Shown here: piece by piece, positions 1 through 13,396 of the stretch | Layout of the letters: every line of letters starts with the position of its first letter | How positions within the stretch are numbered: the first letter of the stretch is position 1 | DNA from: Bathynomus jamesi | Taxonomy: Eukaryota > Arthropoda > Malacostraca > Isopoda > Cirolanidae | Reading direction: 5' to 3' | NCBI GenBank assembly: GCA_023014485.1 | Contig: JAJOZX010012267.1 | Coordinates: 40,547 to 104,546 of the forward strand | Length of the DNA stretch: 64,000 nt | The notes under the pieces: generated by a model | Told to the model about the DNA's origin: nothing | Databases searched by the model: none | What the model saw: only the letters and a program-made list of their open reading frames with translations | Program-made: the position numbers and the translations under genes

Positions 1-337
1 AATCTGTATTTTCAAAAGTTTCTTTTATTAAAGTAACGTTGTTACAAACATTCGATATGTGCACCATTAGTGATTCGCAAAACATCCAATCGATACTCCA
101 AATGTTGCCATGTACGCTGCAGCATATCCACATCAATTCGCTCAATAGCAGCTGTGATTCTTGCTTTTAAATCATCAATGTCTGTCACCCGCGTACATTT
201 CTAAAAAACTTGTCAAAACGTGGTATCAGAAAAAAATTAATGAGATTCTCTGTAAAATGGGACAACAATGGAATTTCTACACTTCATGATTGACTTTTAA
301 TGACAGCCAAAAATTGTACAGATAATTCTCGGACACC

Positions 338-340
<3 letters not shown>
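1..340 (-). mobile_element. Truncated, internally deleted mariner-like element
   Basis: The minus strand of about 42-195 encodes a transposase C-terminus (DIDDLKARITAAIERID, then a short tail ending IECL and a stop at 42-44). This resembles the C-termini of the other mariners in the window. The 5' terminus is at the right end (ggacaccctg, ending at 340), followed by a TA microsatellite. All catalytic residues are missing: the left window edge cuts the 3' end and the interior is deleted between the terminus and the last ~50 codons. It is a dead non-autonomous remnant. Confidence 0.75.
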
Positions 341-381
<41 letters not shown>

Positions 382-513
382 ATTGAAAAAATACTTTTTC
401 TTGTTAGCACCTTATTAAATATTTTCAAGTCAAATTTGCTGAAAATGAAGAGTAAATTTTTATTTTAATTCGGTGGCGAAATTTTTTAAAAAATTCGATA
501 TTTTGTATATATA

Positions 514-559
<46 letters not shown>

Positions 560-578
560 TGTGTGTGTGTGTGTGTGT
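341..578. repeat. (TA)n and (TG)n microsatellites
   Basis: A TA tract at about 341-378 abuts the mariner remnant. A TG tract runs at about 515-578. Reading frames rich in Thr-His or Val-Cys across these tracts are translation shadows. Confidence 0.9.
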
Positions 579-819
579 CATACCTAATTTTATTGTGCAG
601 TGATAACCAATATGCGCAGTAATAATTAAAATTTGTGTAGTGATAAATTGCAAATCTTTGCAGTGATACATTAGGTTCTATATCGGATATATAACATAAT
701 TTATCACTGCACAAATTGAAATTATCACTGCACACTAAAATTAGGCATGGTGTGTGTATGTAGTGTTGTAAGAAAACCATGTATTCTTGTTTTTTGCTTT
801 ACAGTACCAAATATATAAT

Positions 820-1555
820 AATAAATTGAATGCCCGGTTCGGTCAACTGTACGCCCTTGACGATTGGTTAGGTTAAATCGTGATATTTTTGTTAGTTTTA
901 ACGAAGATATCATTTGGTAATTGAGGCTGGGGGCCCTGATCTTCGGTTTTGTTTGCTATTTTCATTTATTTACATAGATTTGCGAAGCAGATATCTGAAT
1001 TTTTTTAAATTTATTTTTGTAGAAAAGAACTATGTTTTTTGTATGTGTATTTTTAAGGTTTTTGCTCTTTGCTTTAGAAAATCGGTTTTTATGGAAAACA
1101 AGTATATTGTTTCAATATATTATTTATTATATGTTGAAAGACAAAATAATGCTCGGTATGCGTAATTTAAATATATGAAGCAGAGTTTCTTTTAATTAAA
1201 CTTAGCTCTACAAGCTACAGTATTAGTTTAACGGTTATGTCATAATGTGGGTAAAATATACGCTTCGTATAATTTATCACGGGTATGAAAGAAGTGTTAA
1301 TAACTATTTTGCGTTTTTATATATGAAATAAAGAATAGCGTAAGTATATAGCCGATGAAATACTTGCTAAAATGAACGGATCACTGAAGATCAGGGCCCC
1401 CAGCCTTATTTAGTTAGCCTTATAAGGCTAACTAACGAAAATATCATGACTTAACCTAACCAGTCGTCAAGGGCGTACAGTTAACCTAACCAATCGTTAG
1501 GTCAAGTCGTGATATTTTCGTTAGTTAGCCTTATAAGGCTGATCCAAATAAACCT
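820..1555. repeat. Degraded foldback-MITE fragments
   Basis: Pieces of the foldback family found complete at 2914-3116 are scattered here. They include the GGTTAGGTCAACTG-type core, 'GTGATATTTTCGTTAGTTAG' arms and the terminal 'GATCAGGGCCCCCAGCC' motif (about 925-945 inverted, 1385-1405 direct). No complete element is seen. About 950-1380, between the fragments, holds AT-rich sequence with no recognisable gene. Confidence 0.65.
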
Positions 1556-1734
1556 TTGTAAAACAGAAAATATCCATCATGCGTGTAAAATCTATAAAAT
1601 TATGTGGTACTTACGTATTAACGGGGGCCACCACATATTTATGATTGGTTAGGTTAAGTTGTAATATTTTCGTTAGTTGGAGTTCAGATACAGACTGAGG
1701 CCCCGCCTATTGCTGATCCCTGCGACAGAGAATA

Positions 1735-1835
1735 TCTAATGTTGTCAGCTCCTACATTTTTTAATAGTTAGGAGCAATCAGGGAAGGAAACTACGCCATA
1801 TTGAAAATTCCAACCATACCATGATAGGCTGTATA
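1735..1835. repeat. Dispersed repeat, second copy at 14.64-14.74 kb
   Basis: About 95 bp containing 'gttaggagcaatca' and 'accatgataggct' recurs at about 14,637-14,735 with roughly 15% divergence. Neither copy shows coding potential. It is an unclassified interspersed repeat. Confidence 0.6.
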
Positions 1836-1845
1836 AATCCTGGAT

Positions 1846-2487
1846 TACCTGAAGACCAGGGCCCCCAATTTTCCCACCTGAAGATCAAGGCCTCCCACTT
1901 TTTCCCACCTGAAGATCAGGGCCTCCAATTAAAGGAAGATAAAAATAATATCAGAAAAATCTTATTGTGATAAAAAACCAATTTATGAGAAACATAAAGG
2001 TGGATCGGGCTGGGGGGTATAATCTTCAGGTGATCTCTCTCTCTCTCTCTCTCTATACTCTCACACACTCACACACACTGTATATACACAGTATATGCTC
2101 GGTTAGGTCAACTGAATGCCCGGTTAGGTCAACTGAATGCCCGGTTAGGTCAACTGTACGACCTTGATGATTGGTTAGGTTAAGTCGTGATATTTTCGTT
2201 AGTTTTAACGAAAATATCACAACTTAACCAATCGTCAAGGGCATACAGTTGACCTAACCGAGCATTCAATTAACCTAACCGGGCATTATATCCCATAGAA
2301 TGAATTACACAATGATGATAGAGGGAACTAACGTAACCACTACGACTCGTATCGATGTAACCTTAACCTAAAAATTTAACATAAATATAAAATAAATTTT
2401 GCCAAATTTTGCCAAGACCCCCAATTTTTCTCACCTGAAGATCAGGGCCCCCAGATGAGACTGGGGGCCCTGATCTTCAGGTGATCC
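1846..2487. repeat. Cluster of foldback-MITE ends and a palindromic core
   Basis: Three direct copies of 'CCTGAAGATCAGGGC'-like ends occur at about 1850-1930. A palindromic core with its turn at about 2205 runs from 2097 to 2292. A minimal inverted pair of ends (CACCTGAAGATCAGGGCCCC facing its complement) lies at 2431-2487. They appear to be repeated insertions or recombination products of the family described at 2914-3116. Confidence 0.7.
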
Positions 2488-2913
2488 TAAACCCTAATTT
2501 CATAACCATAGTAAATTGTATCAAGGATATATTTTACCACCTTATGAAATGGGTTTAAAAAATACTTAGACACGTATAATGAAACTAATAAGTTATCGTA
2601 CTTTTAATCAGCTTCAACTCGAGGTAATATGGTACGAGGATAGGTTAATAGAGGTATTCTGCATCGTCCTCATCCTTTGAGATTTGGTATTTATATGTAT
2701 TTAATTAAATTGCATTTTAATATAATTTCAGAGGTGTTGATGGTGTATATTAAAAGTTAATCATAATAAATACTCTTAATATTCAACAATAAGAGTTAAT
2801 ATGATTTTAAGATGTAACAAAAGACGTTTTTGTATTGTCTCATCAATTTTAGATTGATATTTTAAATAAAATTACTTTTGAGCCACATAAGAAAAAAACG
2901 GTTATGAATTATA

Positions 2914-3116
2914 GGATCACCTGAAGATCAGGGCCCCCAGCCTTCGTTAGTTAGCCTTATAAGGCTAACTAACGAAAATATCACGATTTGACCTAACCAA
3001 TCGTTAGGTCAACTGTACACCCTTGACGATTGGTTAGGATAAGTCGTGATATTTTCGTTAGTTAGCCTTATAAGGCTAACTAAAGAAGGCTGGGTGCCCT
3101 GATTTTCAGGTGATCC
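2914..3116. mobile_element. Complete foldback MITE (8-bp TSD)
   Basis: A 203-bp element almost wholly self-complementary. It starts GGATCACCTGAAGATCAGGG and ends with the complement. The flanks are GAATTATA (2906-2913) and GAATCATA (3117-3124), an 8-bp target duplication with one mismatch, which fits hAT-type mobilisation. The core carries CCTAACC/GGTTAGG motifs. There is no coding capacity. Related copies are at 23,790-23,991, 33,478-33,916 and, with core arms only, 62.39-62.71 kb. Confidence 0.8.
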
Positions 3117-3248
3117 GAATCATATGGAAAAAAGCTAAGAAAAAGAAATTCTTAAAAAGTCACCTTCAGTTGTTTGGTTCTTGTTTTCGTTTGATGGTTT
3201 TTCCGTACATTATTTAGTTTAAAACAAGAAGTTACACTAGGGTTGTCA

Positions 3249-3908
3249 GACTTCCCGCATTTGATAAAAAAAATCCCGCGTCAAAATCCCGCGTTCAAAA
3301 TGTCCCGCAAAAAATATTTTTTAAGCAAATTTTTTAGGGATGAATTGATTTAGAATTTCAATATTATGTATGATAATTTCAATTTATTCACGATGTTTAA
3401 TTGTTAGATATTATTGTAATAAAATTTTTCTAATTTTGTTTGTTGTAACCATTGAAGAAATCTAGTTTCAATTTGAAAACAAAATTTGGTCTTAAAAAAA
3501 ACCGGAAATTTTTTTGTCCCGCATGGGCATTTGAAAAATCTGGCAAACCTAAGTTACACTCTAATTTCTGTTACGCATAACTTATGGGTAACTAGGGTTG
3601 CCAGATTTTTCAAATGCCCATACGTGACAAAAAAAAATTTGTGGTGTTTTTTAAGACCAAATTTTTTTTCAAATTGAAACTAGATTTCTTCACTGGTTAC
3701 AACAAACAAAATTAGAAAAATTTTATTACAATAATATTTAACAATTAAACATCGTGAATAAATTGAAATTATCATATATAATATTGAAATTCTAAATAAA
3801 TTCATCCCTAAAAAATTTGCTTAACAAATATTTTTTGCGGGACATTTTGAACGCGGGATTTTGACGCGGGATTTTGACGCGGGATTTTTTGATCAAATGC
3901 GGGACTGT
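3249..3908. repeat. 660-bp imperfect palindrome with a tandem CCCGCG motif
   Basis: Arms of about 300-310 bp (3249-3549 and 3595-3908) are near-perfect reverse complements around a ~45-bp spacer. The outer ends carry tandem copies of 'acgcgggattttg', two in one arm and three in the other. The inner ends carry 'agggttgccagattttt'. It looks like a head-to-head dimer of a non-coding transposable element. The reading frame spanning it is not conserved coding sequence. Confidence 0.75.
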
Positions 3909-5084
<1,176 letters not shown>

Positions 5085-5151
5085 ACTAAGTCGAACCAAC
5101 TTCGAGAACTGTAACATGAAGTATTCAAAGTTATTAGAAGATGTAACTTTG

Positions 5152-5200
<49 letters not shown>

Positions 5201-5203
<3 letters not shown>

Positions 5204-5958
5204 GGTGGGCCGTAAGTTTCCATACATAGGAAAAATAAACATTTTTTTATGGACAACCATTTTTTATTTATATAATATGCTCTACATGGTTGCCATTGTT
5301 TTGAAAACACATTTCAATACGTGTTCCCCACTGTTGATGAACACGCATTAGCACAGTTGACGTTATGCTTGTAATGGCGTTGGTGATACGTTCCTTTAGA
5401 TGATTTATGTCTCGATCTATCTTTCCTGATACACCATGGCCTTCAAGTGCCCCCAAAGATAGAAATCAAGGGGGGTGAGATCTGGGGATCTGGGAGGCCA
5501 CTCCACAGGACCACGCCGACCAATCCAAGCATCCGGAAACTGCTGATCCAAATACCGACGCACGTGAAGACCATATGAGGTGGAGCTCCATCTTGCTGGA
5601 AGTAAACTGGGAAGTTACCTTCCTCGTTTAGCAGGGATGGGAAAATCTCTTCTTGCAACATGTTAAGATACCTTTCGGCATTAAGATTTCCACTGACAAA
5701 AATTGGTCCAATAATTCTGTCACCCCATATCCCGGCCCACACCATCACTTTACCGGCACCTTGCATCTTCGTCGGACTCAGCCAGTTAGGGTTAGCATTA
5801 CTCCAATAACGTATGTTTTGCCGATTAACCTCCATTGACGTAAAAATTTGCTTCATCAGTAAACAAGATCTTACGTCAAACGCATATTCTTAGGGTATCT
5901 GAAACATAAAAACAAACGTTTAATTTTTCCTATGTATGGAAACTTACGGCCCACCCTG
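5201..5958 (-). mobile_element. Mar-A mariner deletion derivative, copy 1
   Basis: 758 bp bounded by CAGGGTGGGCCGTAAGTTTC and its inverse, in TA flanks. The minus strand encodes the catalytic half of an IS630-Tc1-mariner transposase. First D is in FTDEANF (the frame is damaged at that end), second in FQQDGAPPH, third in SPDLTPLDF. This copy has two glutamines before FPDAW, giving 36 residues between the second and third D. The N-terminal DNA-binding domain is absent, as in every Mar-A copy here. Confidence 0.9.
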
Positions 5959-7761
5959 TATATATATATATATTGGACAGCATGCAGACTTTTGTAAATT
6001 TCGAAATAAATTGTCACACGTCAATTAGGAAAACGTAATGGGGATCTCCAGCGCAAAACTAATGTGGAAATCGTTTGAAACGATATTTAGGACTATAAAT
6101 GAGGAATGTGTACCATACAAAATTAAGTGTGCGAAAGTAAACAACAAGCCCTTGTGGTTTACTTCTAGAGTAGGAGACACTATAAAGAGTAGAGACAGGG
6201 CTTATAGGCTACATAAGTGCGATAAAGACAATATGTGGTTACGAAACAACTACATATCTCTAAGGCGTGAAGCGAAAAGTGTAATAAAAAAGTCCAAGCG
6301 CGAATTTGAAATCTCCATAGCTCGTGACGGTAAAGAAAACCCCAAGCGATTCTTTCAATACGTCAACAATAGAAATCCAGTAAAAAGTGTCTTGGGGCCG
6401 TTGAAAAATATTAACGGAGATCTAGTTTCTGAAAATAAGGAAGTGGCTACCTTGCTAAACGAATTTTTTACGTCAGTTTTTACTATAGAAGATGTAACGA
6501 ATATCCCTACGGTCATAGACATAGTACCTTTTGATAATGGTAATATTTTGGATAATATTGTGGTTAGTGAAGGGGAGGTAATGCGCTATATTGATAAAGT
6601 GAAAATACGTAAATCACCGGGGCCGGATTCCATATATCCCATACAACTAAAATAATTAAAAGATAGCATTGTTGTGCCGCTAACAAAGATTTTTAATGCG
6701 TCTATTTCTGAGGGGTGCGTACCAGATAATTTCAAGTTAGCAAACGTAACACCTATTTTTAAGAAAGGCGATAAAGGTGCGACGGGAAATTATAGGCCAA
6801 TCAGTTTAATGTCTGTTGTAGGTAACCTATTGGAATCAATAATTGGGGATCGTATAGTCGAACACTTAGAATTGCATAACTTAGTTAGAAATACGCAGCA
6901 CAGTTTTAGGCGAAACAAATCTTGCTTAACTAATCTTTTAGAATTTTTTCAAAGCGTGGTTGACGTTTACGATAGTCATCGGGCGGTTGATGTAGGTATT
7001 TAGGATTTTCAAAAAGCGTTTGACACCGTACCGCACAAAAGACTCGTTGAAAAAACTAAGGCTCATGGAATCAGGGGTGTAGTAATAAATTGGATAGAAG
7101 AGTGGTTGCGAGGTAGGAAACAGAGGGTGGTCGTTGATGGAGCAGAGTCGTGTTGGGCTAATTTAGCGAGTGGCGTTCCTCAGGGTTCTGTATTGGGCCC
7201 CTTGCTTTTTCTTATATATATTAACGATTTAGATGTCGGCCTAGTCAGTACAGTTTCAAAGTTTGCGGATGACACGAAGCTGGGCGGTAGGGCGATTAAT
7301 GATGAAGGTAGAGGTAAAATCCAGGAAGATCTGAATAAAATCGTTGATTGGTCAGTCACATGGCAAATGAGATTTAACGTCGATAAGTGCAAAATTTTAC
7401 ATGTAGGTTCGCGTAACGGTAATTTTGCGAATAGTATGTCAGGGAAGGAGTTAACAAGCATAGAGCAGGAAAAAGATTTAGGAGTTATAGTCAATGGTGA
7501 TTTAAAAGTAGTGAAACAAAGTACAGCAGCGGTCAATAAAGCGAACAAAGTGTTAGGTTTTACAGCTCGGAATTTTGAGTACAAATCGCGCGATATTATA
7601 GTTCCTCTTTATAAATCACTAGTTAGACCCCATTTGGAGTACGCGATCCAATTTTGGAATCCGCATATGCTCAAAGATATAGACAAACTCGAAAGAGTTC
7701 AAAGGCGAGCAACTAAGATGATTCCGTCGCTTAGGTCAAAGTCGTACGAGGATAGGCTTAA

Positions 7762-7848
7762 CCCTTTAAGCCCTGAATTTTTTGTAGGGTTAAGTTATGA
7801 ATGCGTGTATTTGAAACGTTAGCAATTTGTACCAGCGTCCTTAAAGGG
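7762..7848. mobile_element. 87-bp piggyBac-like MITE with TTAA duplication
   Basis: It begins CCCTTTAAG and ends CTTAAAGGG, flanked by TTAA at 7758-7761 and 7849-7852. Removing the element and one TTAA restores the LINE frame (DRL followed by KELKL). A near-identical copy lies at 59,392-59,479, and a longer relative at 33,603-33,847. Confidence 0.85.
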
Positions 7849-7997
7849 TTAAGGAGTTAAAATTGACTACACTCGAGACTAGAAGGCTAAGGGGTGATCT
7901 AATCCAGGTTTTCAAAATTATGAATGGGTTCGATAACGTAGATAGAGATAGCTTCTTCGAAATATCTCAATATAATAGGACTAGAAATAACGGGTGT

Positions 7998-8044
7998 AAG
8001 TTGACAAGTTGACAAGTTGACAAGTTGACAAGTTGACAAGTTGA
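7998..8044. repeat. 8-bp tandem repeat within the LINE
   Basis: About six copies of 'aagttgac' lie inside the LINE C-terminal coding region. An 8-bp unit shifts the frame with each copy, so this is post-mortem slippage. Confidence 0.85.
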
Positions 8045-8210
8045 AGGTTCGAGACAGCAGTTGCCAAAAACTTTTTTACGCATAGAATAGTAAATAGCTG
8101 GAATAGTTTGCCGGTAGAAGTAATTAGTAGCACGTCTATAAACATGTTTAACAATCGATTAGACGCATATGTTGATAGATTGGGTATAGTTTAAGGGAGT
8201 AAAATTAAGG

Positions 8211-8335
8211 CTTTGTGGTTCGGAACCCACGTAAAATTGTAGGTCCCCTCCGCCACCACGGAGGACATGCACAATACACAATTACGAACACAGTTAGGTA
8301 GACCAGCCATGAGTGGATCCTAGGGTCTTTGTTGT
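8211..8335 (+). repeat. Partial SINE 3' module
   Basis: 'gtggttcggaacccacgtaa' followed by a GTAGGTCCCCTCC-type string matches the 3' module of the 5S-derived SINEs at 19.2 and 19.7 kb. The 5S-like head is missing, so this is a 5'-truncated copy. Confidence 0.6.
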
Positions 8336-8342
8336 CTGAAAC

Positions 8343-10072
<1,730 letters not shown>

Positions 10073-10313
10073 CGCTTATATCTTGAAAGGCCCTAGCTCA
10101 AAAATTTGAAAAAAAAATGTTCTTATCGAAAGATTGGGGTTTTTTCGTGTTCTGCACCTTGTCTCAAAAGGGCCGAGCTCTCCTCCAATCAGAAAGCTTC
10201 GTGCACCTTGTAGAATCAAGCACAAGTGGGACGACCTTCAAAGCAACAAAGCAGTTTTCCTTGTTTTCTGAACAATTGACTTTTTGCGAGCTAGGGCCTT
10301 TCAAGATATAAGC
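10073..10313. mobile_element. Unclassified MITE with ~25-bp inverted ends
   Basis: The ends GCTTATATCTTGAAAGGCCC and its inverse (the latter ending at 10313) bound 241 bp without coding capacity. I could not define a target duplication with confidence. Confidence 0.6.
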
Positions 10314-10400
10314 ATCGATTTATTTGTTATAAATCCAAAATAATAATTTGTTTGTACAGTATAATCGCAATAATATTTCAGCATCTTTTATATTTTAAAA

Positions 10401-10402
<2 letters not shown>

Positions 10403-10473
<71 letters not shown>
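10403..10473. repeat. (TA)n microsatellite
   Basis: About 35 uninterrupted TA units. Confidence 0.95.
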
Positions 10474-10477
<4 letters not shown>

Positions 10478-10606
10478 GTAACTGAGACTACAATTTTTGA
10501 AGTTTCAGAGCTTCGCAAATTGCATACTATCTTTCTGTCATAGTAGTAAGAATAGGCAGTTTTAAGAGAAAAGTCTAAGCAACTTTATTATTACTATTTT
10601 TGTTAA

Positions 10607-10735
10607 CCCTCTTCACTACGAACAGAGAAACTACGATGAGTAGACTGGGGCGGCGGACGGGGAAAGAAAACAGGGATAGAAAATGTACTTGTACACGTTC
10701 CTGGCTCACGGCGCGGCGGCTTCGTAGCGAAGAGG
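10607..10735. mobile_element. 129-bp TTAA MITE, second family
   Basis: It begins CCCTCTTCACTACGAA and ends TTCGTAGCGAAGAGG, with TTAA at 10,603-10,606 and 10,736-10,739. The TTAA duplication and C/G-run ends fit piggyBac-type mobilisation. The interior is GC-richer than its surroundings and non-coding. Confidence 0.75.
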
Positions 10736-10849
10736 TTAATAACGAGTACATATCCTTAAACTATTAAAAAAAACACCTACAATTCCTTCCATTTCCTATT
10801 TCCATCCATTTCTAAGAAGAAAATGACCCACAATGTTTCAACCAACAAA

Positions 10850-11470
10850 ACAAAGGGGGGAGGGGGTTATGCAACAAGGGGTTAGCCCCCAAGTTGCATA
10901 AAGGGGGTGAGGGGGTTTTGGGGGGAGGGAGAATGACCTCCCCCCAAAGGGGTAACCCTAACGTGCCCTCGCCGTAGGCGAGTTTGCGAAGCACAAGCCC
11001 TGCCCGTAGGGCAGGGAGCCGAAGGCTCTGCTTGTATATCTATAAATAAAAAACTTTGCGTGTTTTGAACGAGTAACATATCTCTTTCGCTCATTCGCCT
11101 GTTATGATTGGCTGTCTCGCGTAAAGTGGGTAGAGCTAATGTCTCTCGCTGAGTCGCCCGTTAGGGTTGGATCTATCAAGATGAGCGGCGTTAAATTGTT
11201 TACAAATCCAGCGGAAAGAATGAAATATTAGACATTTTTGGTTTTATGTGAAAAGTAAAGGTTATGAACGAAATTCCCTGAGTAAAAGTTTATTATCGTC
11301 ATTAAAGAAAGAATATGCACCTTCGTACGCCAGGTATCTAAGAGACAAGTCCATGACTCACATAAAGTGGGTGGAGCTAAGAGTAAGAACGACTACGACC
11401 GGCAGTAGATCACGAAGTGATCACAAGCCCTACCCATAGGGTAGGGAGCCGGAGGCGCGGCTTGTAATAA
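10850..11470. repeat. GC-rich hairpin repeats, possible Helitron-type termini
   Basis: Two copies of a double hairpin ('ccctgcccgtagggcaggg' then 'agccgaaggct', bracketed by acaagc and gcttgt) occur at about 10,995-11,038 and 11,421-11,466. Upstream of the first is a G-rich 'gggggttagcccccaagtt'-like stretch also found inside the Helitrons at 20-23 kb. The composition contrasts strongly with its AT-rich surroundings. These may be ends of a Helitron relative, but I cannot fix boundaries. Confidence 0.45.
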
Positions 11471-11594
11471 GAAAAAAAAACTTTATTAGTTCAACTGCGT
11501 TTTTAATATTAATTTTTTCGCTATACGAGCACCTTATTTGAACTGTTTCAGCAGATTTGTAAACATATGATAATAAAAACCCACTCTAATAGAC

Positions 11595-12640
11595 AGAATG
11601 AAGATAGTTTTAATTTGTGCGAATGTACTTATAAGCAGTGGTGTAGTGCTAAATAAAGAAGTGAGGGAACGCATTTTGAAAGTGTTACTCAGATGCGGGG
11701 GGAACAATGGCGAGCGCGGCGAGCCCATACAGTTGGGGGTCCAGGGGCACTGTAAGCCCCCCGGGAAATCTTTTGAAATCTGACCAATTTCAGGGATATT
11801 TTGAGGTCATATGCACTGGATATTAGGATATATTCCAAGGTTGAAGATGCAGTATTTCCAGTGTCATTAGATATACGACATCCAGTACGATCAATAAAAA
11901 TAGCTAACAACTGGAATGATTAACTAAAAAAAAGTTAACAACTGGTACGCCGTGGTGACTGTTTCACCAGATCTTTATAGGCTAGCATTGCCTCAGTCGA
12001 AGCTAAAAGAAATGAAGCAGTTAATGATTCTTTCTCATACTTCTTCTAGGGGTGGGAATTAAAATTTCATGACGTTAGATATTTGTAAGTTTGGATTTAT
12101 TTGAAATAGTGAGGGAACGCCGTTCCGTCTACCAAAAAAAGTAAGGGAACGCCGTTCCCACAGCACTACACCACTGCTTATAAGCGGGACCCTTATAAGT
12201 GGGATTTAACCTAGGTGCGAATTTCTTAATGGTCTCTGGATTGTTTACTTCTCGCCCTTTTCATTCGTTTTTTCGGTTTATAGTTTCTGTATAATAAACA
12301 ACAATGTAATAATCAATGTAATAATAAATTTATAATTTCTGTAATAAATAATAATGCAATTTAAATGTAATAAACTTAATAATAAATGTAATAATTATGT
12401 AAAAAAAATAATAGAATCTGTATGTATAGACCAAGAAGATAGTTTTAAATTTGTGCGAATGTACTTATAAGCGGGTCCCTTTAATAAAAATGCCATTCCA
12501 GTGTCGGGAGAACGGGATCTAACCTAGGTGCGAATTTCTTAATGGTCACGACTGTTTTCCCTCTTGTTTTTGGTTCATTCGTTTTTCTGTATCCACCCGA
12601 AGAGGATGCCAGTGGGCATCGAAACTGTTGTGGAAATAAA
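11595..12640. repeat. Local duplication (two copies), left copy carrying a hAT MITE
   Basis: The left copy ('gaagatagttttaatttgtg' ... 'ctaggtgcgaatttcttaat') is split by the element at 11,636-12,176. The right copy at about 12,428-12,640 has the same sequence uninterrupted. A short deletion in the left copy shortens the segment after the insertion. No coding sequence is recognised. Confidence 0.7.
11636..12176. mobile_element. 541-bp hAT-type MITE with perfect 8-bp TSD
   Basis: The ends are CAGTGGTGTAGTGCT and its inverse. CTTATAAG occurs on both sides (11,628-11,635 and 12,177-12,184). Subterminal GGGAACGCCGTTCCC palindromes lie at the right end. The uninterrupted paralogue at 12.43 kb holds a single CTTATAAG at the equivalent position, which confirms the insertion. 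Confidence 0.9.
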
Positions 12641-13396
12641 CTCTCTATTTGAGTGGGTTTTTATCATCATATTTTGACTTTCACCTAGAAAAAAGTGGTT
12701 TTTTGCATTTAGATTTGTAAACATTATGCAATATGCATACCGTATGTCATAACCTCCGGGTAGCGGAACGAAGTCGATCTGCACAATGTCGACATTGGTG
12801 ATACTAAAAAGTTAGTTTAAATTAGCTCAGGTTAGGTTACATTATGCCGGTTAATTAGGTCAGGTTAGGTTGCATGATGCCCGGTTAAGTTACGTTAGAT
12901 TAGGTTGGTAATTTTCACTGAAAATCTGAAATGTAGTTTGAAATATGAAGTCCATATATTTGCATAAGGTCGAACGTCAACATTAGGAAATTCGATTTTG
13001 TTCATGTAACACACACCATCGATTCTGGACTGAGACGGATTTTTTCTTTTCCGTTTAGAGGACTTTCCCCCCTTCTAAGTTCTCTCCTTTTGAGTTTGGG
13101 GTATGTCCTACTCGATTCTGGAGTGAGACCGTTTCCTTTTCTCTTTCCCTTAAAGTTGGGGGATTTCTTCCTGTTTTTGATTTTACAGGCTTTTCTCTTT
13201 TTTCGACATCAAAGTTTTGATCTCTTCTGTTTATTTACCTTTGTCGGCTTTTCAAAGTGCCTGCCAAATTTCCGATGCCGCTTACAAATAATTTTTATGT
13301 TCCTATTTTTTGTAATTATTTATTCTTTTGCTCCCCTTTCGAATAAAATAAGCAAAGGAGCTCTTTTTCTTTACAAATGCTGCTTTACTCGTTGTT
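12641..13396. other. Non-coding, GGTTAGGT-rich and T-rich stretch
   Basis: GGTTAGGT/GCCCGGTTAA motifs at 12,825-12,910 resemble the foldback-MITE core. A near-repeat of 'cgattctgga..gagac' occurs at about 13,020 and 13,112. The Phe/Leu-rich frame at 13,090-13,422 has no recognisable domain, and I do not call it a gene. Confidence 0.6.

Larger units (their letters stand above)
6038..8192 (+). pseudogene. CR1-like reverse transcriptase pseudogene
   Basis: A single reading frame runs through 6038-7761 with only two nonsense codons, a TAA at about 6653 and a TAG at about 7001. RT landmarks in order are SPGPDSIYP, NYRPISLMSVVGNLLESI, QHSFRRNKSCLTNLLEF, DFQKAFDTVPHKRL, GVPQGSVLGPLLFLIYINDL and the catalytic FADDTKLGG (about 7264-7290). 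The C-terminal HLEYAIQFWNPH and RVQRRATKMIPSLR follow. A TTAA MITE interrupts the frame at 7762-7848, after which it resumes with KELKLTTLETRRLRGDLIQV. The FADDTKLGG motif points to the CR1 group. Confidence 0.85.
5085..8195 (+). mobile_element. 5'-truncated CR1-like LINE interrupted by a mariner and a MITE
   Basis: A possible linker fragment at 5085-5158 (TNFENCNMKYSKLLED) and the main body from about 5975 form one non-LTR retrotransposon copy. The Mar-A mariner at 5201-5958 separates them. The body encodes the linker, reverse transcriptase and C-terminal region. It ends with FNNRLDAYVDRLGIV and a stop near 8192, aligning with the ends of the LINEs at 42-49 kb. The endonuclease domain is absent, as in typical 5' truncation. 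The 5085-5158 link is weaker than the rest. Confidence 0.75.

Noticed and set aside
460..780. Thr-His-rich frame
   Set aside because: Shadow of the (TG)n tract; flanks show no conserved residues.
5653..5838. Recurring frame starting [18 protein letters not shown] (also at 8.4, 16.8, 25.4 kb)
   Set aside because: It is the antisense of the Mar-A transposase and recurs only because the element does.
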